A DNA stretch of 10,296 bases, taken from an uncultured Actinomycetes bacterium. Its GTDB lineage: Bacteria; Actinomycetota; Actinomycetes; Nanopelagicales; Nanopelagicaceae. The stretch spans positions 1 to 10,296 of the forward strand of contig CAILBF010000050.1 in the NCBI GenBank assembly GCA_903832395.1, in the 5' to 3' direction. Of the stretch, positions 7,253 through 10,296 are shown in pieces (within the stretch, counting starts at the first letter, position 1; every line of letters begins with the position of its first letter). The position numbers were made by a program, and so were the translations under genes. Under the pieces are notes generated by a model. That model saw only the letters and a program-made list of their open reading frames with translations, was not told the DNA's origin and did not search any database.

Positions 7253-8479
7253 TTACTGGGTAATGAGATCAACACCTGAATCCCGCCTGTACGGGAGTAT
7301 TTCATTGATGTAATTGTCTGCAGCAAACTCAAGACCTACATCTGAGCCTTTTTGTTCACTTAGATACCAACGGTTCTCAAGGATCTCATGGAACATCTGA
7401 GCATGTTCAACACGACCACGCATCTCTTCAGGAACTCGGTTGATGATTGGTTCAAATACTTCTAAGAACCATTTCTTAGCCATCTCGGTGACAGAGGCAC
7501 CGCTGCGATCTTCACGTGCTCTATAGCGATCAAATGATGCTAGCAAACGCTTTGCTTGCAGCTCTTCCGTCTCCAACCCCATTAATTCGCGCAAACGTGC
7601 TTTGTGGTACCCGGCTGCAACTAGTTTGGGTTGGAAAGAGAGCATTTGAGTATCGCCATCTATTGTGATTGATACCTCCTCAACCGCAAAACCTAAATCG
7701 TGAAGTGCGCGCATTGCGCGTTCAACTGCGTGACGATCTTTCGGATCCAACAATTGACGATCTTTCAGCGCTGTCCAAATTCGACGATAGCGACGTATTA
7801 CGGCTTCAGCCGCGCGCACTGGATCCATACCGGGATACAGAACACCTGAGAGCGACAAATCCTCAAGTTCGGCGGCAACATTAAACATTGCAATATCTAA
7901 ATCATGTTCGCGTTGACCATCACTTAAACTCTTTTGAAACTCACCCGTTTCGGCATCGACGAGATAGGCGGCAAAACCTTCGGCATCGCGTCTAAATAGA
8001 GTATTTGATAAAGAGCAATCGCCCCACCAAAAACCGAGCAAATGCATCCGTACTAGCAGTAGTGCGAGGGCACTTGCCATCGTCGTAACATCATGGGCTG
8101 TAACGGAGCCAGATAAGAGAACTCGATACGGTAATGAGTAGGGTAAAAATCTTGTGACAATTGCGCAAGGCAATTCTTCGCCCGCACCATCGGTACGACC
8201 TTCAACAACTGCAATTGGTTCGACGCAGGGGGCACCTAAGTGGTTAAGTTCGCGAAGAATTTTGTACTCGCGATTGGCAAACTCTTGCACCGTCTCTTTC
8301 ACGGCATACACTTGAGATTCCGGATCATCAGTAGCCCGCACTAAGCGCACGACATGGCGCGAAATACCGCGTTTTTCAGCCAAGACTGGATCTTCAGGCC
8401 ATTGCTCAAGGTTTAGGTGCCATGGCAGGCCAGTAACGGCAGCGATCTCATCGCCTAAACCAGTTATTTTCAGTGCCAT
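7253..8479 (-). CDS. DUF4032 domain protein with kinase-like N-terminal fold
   Basis: Conserved actinobacterial protein of unknown function, 408 aa, predicted cytoplasmic (no signal or membrane helix). The N-terminal half carries the landmarks of the protein kinase/lipopolysaccharide-kinase fold: a possible ATP-anchoring Lys61 (YAVKETV), Glu71 in the following helix (NREYKIL), RHVVRLVR on the N-lobe (41-48), a catalytic-loop-like WWGDCSLSN (Asp154, Asn159), and LVDAETGE (Asp175) at the DFG position. SDGQREHDLDIA (186-197) is also typical of the family. The C-terminal half (about 255-408) is the DUF4032 region, mostly helical, with a charged stretch AREDRSGASVTEMAKKW (321-337). With the key residues present, phosphotransfer is plausible, but the substrate is unknown. 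The ATG is preceded by AGGA. It is first in a minus-strand operon with the thioredoxin/TPR and MFS genes, divergent from the AI-2E gene. Confidence 0.9.
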   Translation of the reverse strand: MALKITGLGDEIAAVTGLPWHLNLEQWPEDPVLAEKRGISRHVVRLVRATDDPESQVYAVKETVQEFANREYKILRELNHLGAPCVEPIAVVEGRTDGAGEELPCAIVTRFLPYSLPYRVLLSGSVTAHDVTTMASALALLLVRMHLLGFWWGDCSLSNTLFRRDAEGFAAYLVDAETGEFQKSLSDGQREHDLDIAMFNVAAELEDLSLSGVLYPGMDPVRAAEAVIRRYRRIWTALKDRQLLDPKDRHAVERAMRALHDLGFAVEEVSITIDGDTQMLSFQPKLVAAGYHKARLRELMGLETEELQAKRLLASFDRYRAREDRSGASVTEMAKKWFLEVFEPIINRVPEEMRGRVEHAQMFHEILENRWYLSEQKGSDVGLEFAADNYINEILPYRRDSGVDLITQ

Positions 8480-8482
8480 GGT

Positions 8483-8486
8483 TCCT
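8483..8486 (-). promoter_or_regulatory. Probable ribosome binding site of the DUF4032 gene
   Basis: On the minus strand the sequence reads TAGGAACC directly before the ATG. The AGGA core is only 3 nt from the start codon, which is short, so binding may be weak. It still favours the ATG at 8479 as the start. Confidence 0.4.
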
Positions 8487-8500
8487 ATTCTGGCCTATCT

Positions 8501-8545
8501 ATGTGTCGATTATGTGAACTGCGTGATACCGCTTCATGTGATGTG
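8501..8545 (+). repeat. Four ATGTG words in the divergent intergenic region
   Basis: ATGTG occurs at 8501, 8512, 8536 and 8541, the last two directly abutting (ATGTGATGTG). TGAA at 8515-8518 and TTCA at 8533-8536 also form short inverted arms around a GCG...CGC core. This could be an operator shared by the two divergent genes, but words this short may recur by chance. Confidence 0.25.
8509..8514 (-). promoter_or_regulatory. Possible -10 element for the DUF4032 operon
   Basis: The minus strand reads CATAAT here, one mismatch from TATAAT. A weak -35 (ATGAAG, 8537 to 8532) lies 17 nt upstream. Transcription would begin near 8502 and give a leader of about 22 nt carrying the AGGA site. The -35 match is poor, so this is tentative. 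Confidence 0.3.
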
Positions 8546-8550
8546 CACTT

Positions 8551-8556
8551 TACAAT
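8551..8556 (+). promoter_or_regulatory. -10 element of a probable leaderless promoter for the AI-2E gene
   Basis: TACAAT matches the actinobacterial TANNNT -10 consensus and ends 6 nt before the ATG at 8563. Transcription would therefore start at or next to the start codon. The bases between (AGACGT) contain no Shine-Dalgarno sequence. Both points fit a leaderless mRNA, common in actinobacteria. No good -35 is seen at 16-18 nt spacing. Confidence 0.55.
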
Positions 8557-8562
8557 AGACGT

Positions 8563-9690
8563 ATGGCTATCTCAGCGCGAATAAAGAAGGCCTCTCAGCG
8601 AGCAGTTAAACCGGCAACCCTTCCTCCAGACTTTGGTGCACTTGGAGAACCTATCAATAGAGCACATCCATTCTATTTTGGCTTCATAGCTACCCTCGGC
8701 GTGCTGAGCGCAATTGTTTTGATGCGCGCGTTGGCAAGTGTTAGTCAGATATTTGTACTGATTCTAATTGCGCTATTCCTTGCAACTGGGTTAAACCCAG
8801 CAGTTGAAGCTCTACGCCGAAGAAACTTATCTCGCGCATCGGCTGTAGCAATTATCTTTGCATCAGTCATCATATTTGTTATCTTCTTTGCTTTAGTTGT
8901 GGCACCCCCCGTTGTTAGTCAAGGTACTCAGCTCATTAATAAAGCGCCAGCATTATTGAATGATTTAACTAAAAATGCGGCAATCCATAAGCTGGATGTG
9001 CAATATGGAATTATTTCCACCTTGCAAGAGAAATTGAAGTCAGTAACATCAAATGGAACGCTACTTTTTTCAACTTTTGGTGGCGTCCTTGGCGTTGGAA
9101 AATCTATTCTTTCAGGCTTTTTCTCTGTCCTAACGGTTTTGATTTTGACGCTCTACTTCATTACCTCTCTCCCTCAGGCTATAAAACTTGGACTCTCACT
9201 TGTGCCTGCAAGTCGGCGTGATCGCGTTGGTCGATTAACTGATGCAATTATCGGACGTGTCGGCTCCTTTGTGGGAAGTCAAATAATTATCTCAATTCTG
9301 GGAAGCATTTTTATTCTCGTTCTCTCATTAGCTTTAGGTTTACCATCACCTTTTGCAATTGCCATGATTATTTTGGTCTGTGGTCTTATCCCTTTAGTTG
9401 GTCACATGATTGGCTGTGCAATTGTGACCGTTATCGCGCTCACTCAGTCGGTATTGATTGGCGTGGCGGCATTTGTAGGTTATGTTATTTATATTCAAGT
9501 TGAAAACTATATTGTTACACCGCGCATTATGAAGAAAACAATGTCAATACCAGGTGCGGTAACTATTATCGCCGCCCTCATTGGCTCATCTTTACTTGGC
9601 CTTATTGGTGGATTACTAGCCGTACCTGTTGCTGCATCCATTATCTTAATTATGGATGAGGTCATTATTCCACGTGCGGATGCGTCCTAG
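8563..9690 (+). CDS. AI-2E family transporter (PF01594-type membrane protein)
   Basis: Polytopic inner-membrane protein of 375 aa. After a basic cytoplasmic N-terminus (1-35), hydrophobic segments lie at about 37-58, 62-78, 93-115, 180-203, 235-258, 263-283, 285-310 and 331-362. A long amphipathic stretch (about 116-178) sits between the third and fourth, as is usual in the family. The signature IQVENYIVTPRIMKK (311-325) and the Gly-rich final segment (GSSLLGLIGGLLAVPVAA) are typical. The family is named for E. coli TqsA, reported to export autoinducer-2, but other members act as Na+/H+ antiporters or have unknown substrates, so quorum sensing should not be assumed. The gene stands alone on the plus strand, divergent from the DUF4032 operon. 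The ATG sits 6 nt after a -10 box with no ribosome binding site. Its TAG stop overlaps the opposing hydrolase stop. Confidence 0.92.
   Translation: MAISARIKKASQRAVKPATLPPDFGALGEPINRAHPFYFGFIATLGVLSAIVLMRALASVSQIFVLILIALFLATGLNPAVEALRRRNLSRASAVAIIFASVIIFVIFFALVVAPPVVSQGTQLINKAPALLNDLTKNAAIHKLDVQYGIISTLQEKLKSVTSNGTLLFSTFGGVLGVGKSILSGFFSVLTVLILTLYFITSLPQAIKLGLSLVPASRRDRVGRLTDAIIGRVGSFVGSQIIISILGSIFILVLSLALGLPSPFAIAMIILVCGLIPLVGHMIGCAIVTVIALTQSVLIGVAAFVGYVIYIQVENYIVTPRIMKKTMSIPGAVTIIAALIGSSLLGLIGGLLAVPVAASIILIMDEVIIPRADAS
9687..9690. other. Palindromic CTAG serving as both stop codons
   Basis: The plus-strand AI-2E gene ends with TAG at 9688-9690, and the minus-strand hydrolase gene ends with TAG read from 9689 to 9687. 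The two convergent genes thus overlap by 4 nt at one self-complementary CTAG, and no intergenic terminator exists between them. Confidence 0.9.
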
Positions 9691-10295
9691 AACTCCACCG
9701 GTAACGGTTCTGGTCTGTCCGTAACAATTGAATTTATTTCAGTGAGCACTCGATGGACAAATGGTTCTCCCAGCCATAAATGCTTAGCTCCTTCAACTGC
9801 AATAATTTTTAATTTGGGAACACAGGCAAAGCGCAATCGCGCTTGATCGGGTTTTAAGTAGTCATCAAACTCAGGAACGAGCGCAATTATTGGACGCGGA
9901 TCACTATTCCAATACAGTAAATCCTTATCGCTAGTTGTGCGAAGTGGTGGACTCAATAAAATTAGACCTTTGTGCCGCGGATCTTTCGCATGGCGCAACG
10001 CTAAATCAGTTCCAAATGACCAACCAAGGACCCATACATTTTCAAGTTTTAAGGTATCGAAGCAGTATTCAAGCATTGCTTGAACATCCAGAGCTTCTGC
10101 ATCTCCATTATTAAATTCTCCGGTGCTACTACCAGCCTCACTAGTCGTTCCGCGTGAGTTAAAGCGAACTACCGTAATGTCGGCCAGCGCCGGCAATCTG
10201 TTAGCCGCTTTCTTAAATACATGGCTATCCATCATTCCCCCTGCCGTCGGCAGAGGATGCAAACAGAGAATTGCTCCACGGCTAGAAGCAAGCGG
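9687..10295 (-). CDS. Alpha/beta hydrolase (COG2945-like), 5' end beyond the window
   Basis: Serine hydrolase-fold protein; 202 residues are visible and the frame stays open to the right edge (PLASSRGAILCLHPLPTAGG...). The TTG at 10262 falls inside the conserved beta-strand leading to the oxyanion-hole motif HPLPTAGGMMDS (13-24) and is not the real start. Further landmarks are VVRFNSRGTTSEAGSSTGEF (42-61), the nucleophile elbow GWSFG (Ser93), a likely acid Asp144 in PEFDDYLKP, and catalytic His172 in EGAKHLWLGE. The full triad is therefore present. These short hydrolases act on esters or related small substrates in the cytoplasm; the substrate here is unknown. The C-terminus ends at the usual place, just past the last helix. 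Only the first few dozen residues or fewer are probably missing. It converges on the AI-2E gene, sharing CTAG. Confidence 0.88.
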   Translation of the reverse strand, partial: PLASSRGAILCLHPLPTAGGMMDSHVFKKAANRLPALADITVVRFNSRGTTSEAGSSTGEFNNGDAEALDVQAMLEYCFDTLKLENVWVLGWSFGTDLALRHAKDPRHKGLILLSPPLRTTSDKDLLYWNSDPRPIIALVPEFDDYLKPDQARLRFACVPKLKIIAVEGAKHLWLGEPFVHRVLTEINSIVTDRPEPLPVEF

Positions 10296-10296
10296 G

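Noticed and set aside
8563..9690. Evidence for an autoinducer-2 quorum-sensing system
   Set aside because: Only the family name suggests it; no luxS or lsr genes are visible and most family members have other or unknown substrates.
10241..10253. CTGCCG-T-CGGCAG inverted repeat
   Set aside because: The arms have a one-base spacer, too short for an RNA hairpin loop, and the sequence is explained by the conserved LPTAGG codons of the hydrolase.
10260..10262. TTG as the start of the alpha/beta hydrolase
   Set aside because: The 11 codons upstream (PLASSRGAILC) are the conserved beta-strand of the fold and remain open to the right edge, so the start is outside the window.

Overview
This window looks like an ordinary, very tightly packed chromosomal segment from a small-genome actinobacterium. 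The homodimeric-type pyruvate dehydrogenase E1, the GlgE maltosyltransferase, the DUF4032 protein and the thioredoxin/TPR protein all resemble actinobacterial versions. Base composition is moderate (hand counts of sampled 60-base rows give about 48% G+C outside the MFS gene). Several junctions overlap, and only one gap longer than 10 nt exists in 10.3 kb. This fits a streamlined planktonic lineage such as the freshwater Nanopelagicales (acI), but that placement is inference from gene content and style, not from a marker gene.

Layout: (1) Bases 1-5212, plus strand: the 3' two thirds of aceE (pyruvate dehydrogenase E1), then glgE and glgB, joined by a 4-nt overlap and a 2-nt gap and so probably one transcript. 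(2) Bases 5199-8479, minus strand: a DUF4032 kinase-fold protein, a cysteine-free thioredoxin/TPR protein (YbbN/CnoX-like), and an AT-rich YbjJ-like MFS transporter, again nearly without gaps. The MFS 3' end overlaps the glgB 3' end by 14 nt. (3) Bases 8480-8562: the only real intergenic region, a divergent promoter region. (4) Bases 8563-9690, plus strand: an AI-2E family membrane protein, probably read from a leaderless mRNA. (5) Bases 9687-10296, minus strand: an alpha/beta hydrolase whose 5' end runs off the window. Its stop codon shares a palindromic CTAG with the stop of the AI-2E gene.

How the genes work together: GlgE extends alpha-1,4-glucans from maltose-1-phosphate and GlgB adds alpha-1,6 branches, so the pair makes a glycogen-like polymer. 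Coupling to aceE links polymer synthesis to the pyruvate/acetyl-CoA node. The usual GlgE-pathway partners (treS, mak/pep2) are not in this window. Both glucan enzymes appear trimmed: GlgE lacks about 87 residues where the helical S domain normally sits, and GlgB lacks the N-terminal N1 module. The minus-strand genes have only fold-level assignments.

I found no CRISPR array, defence island, integrase, insertion sequence, rRNA or tRNA. The observations most worth checking are a 9-bp perfect GC-rich stem-loop just inside glgE, the missing GlgE domain, and the compositionally distinct MFS gene fused to the end of an operon. I see no sign of a wholly new multi-gene system here.
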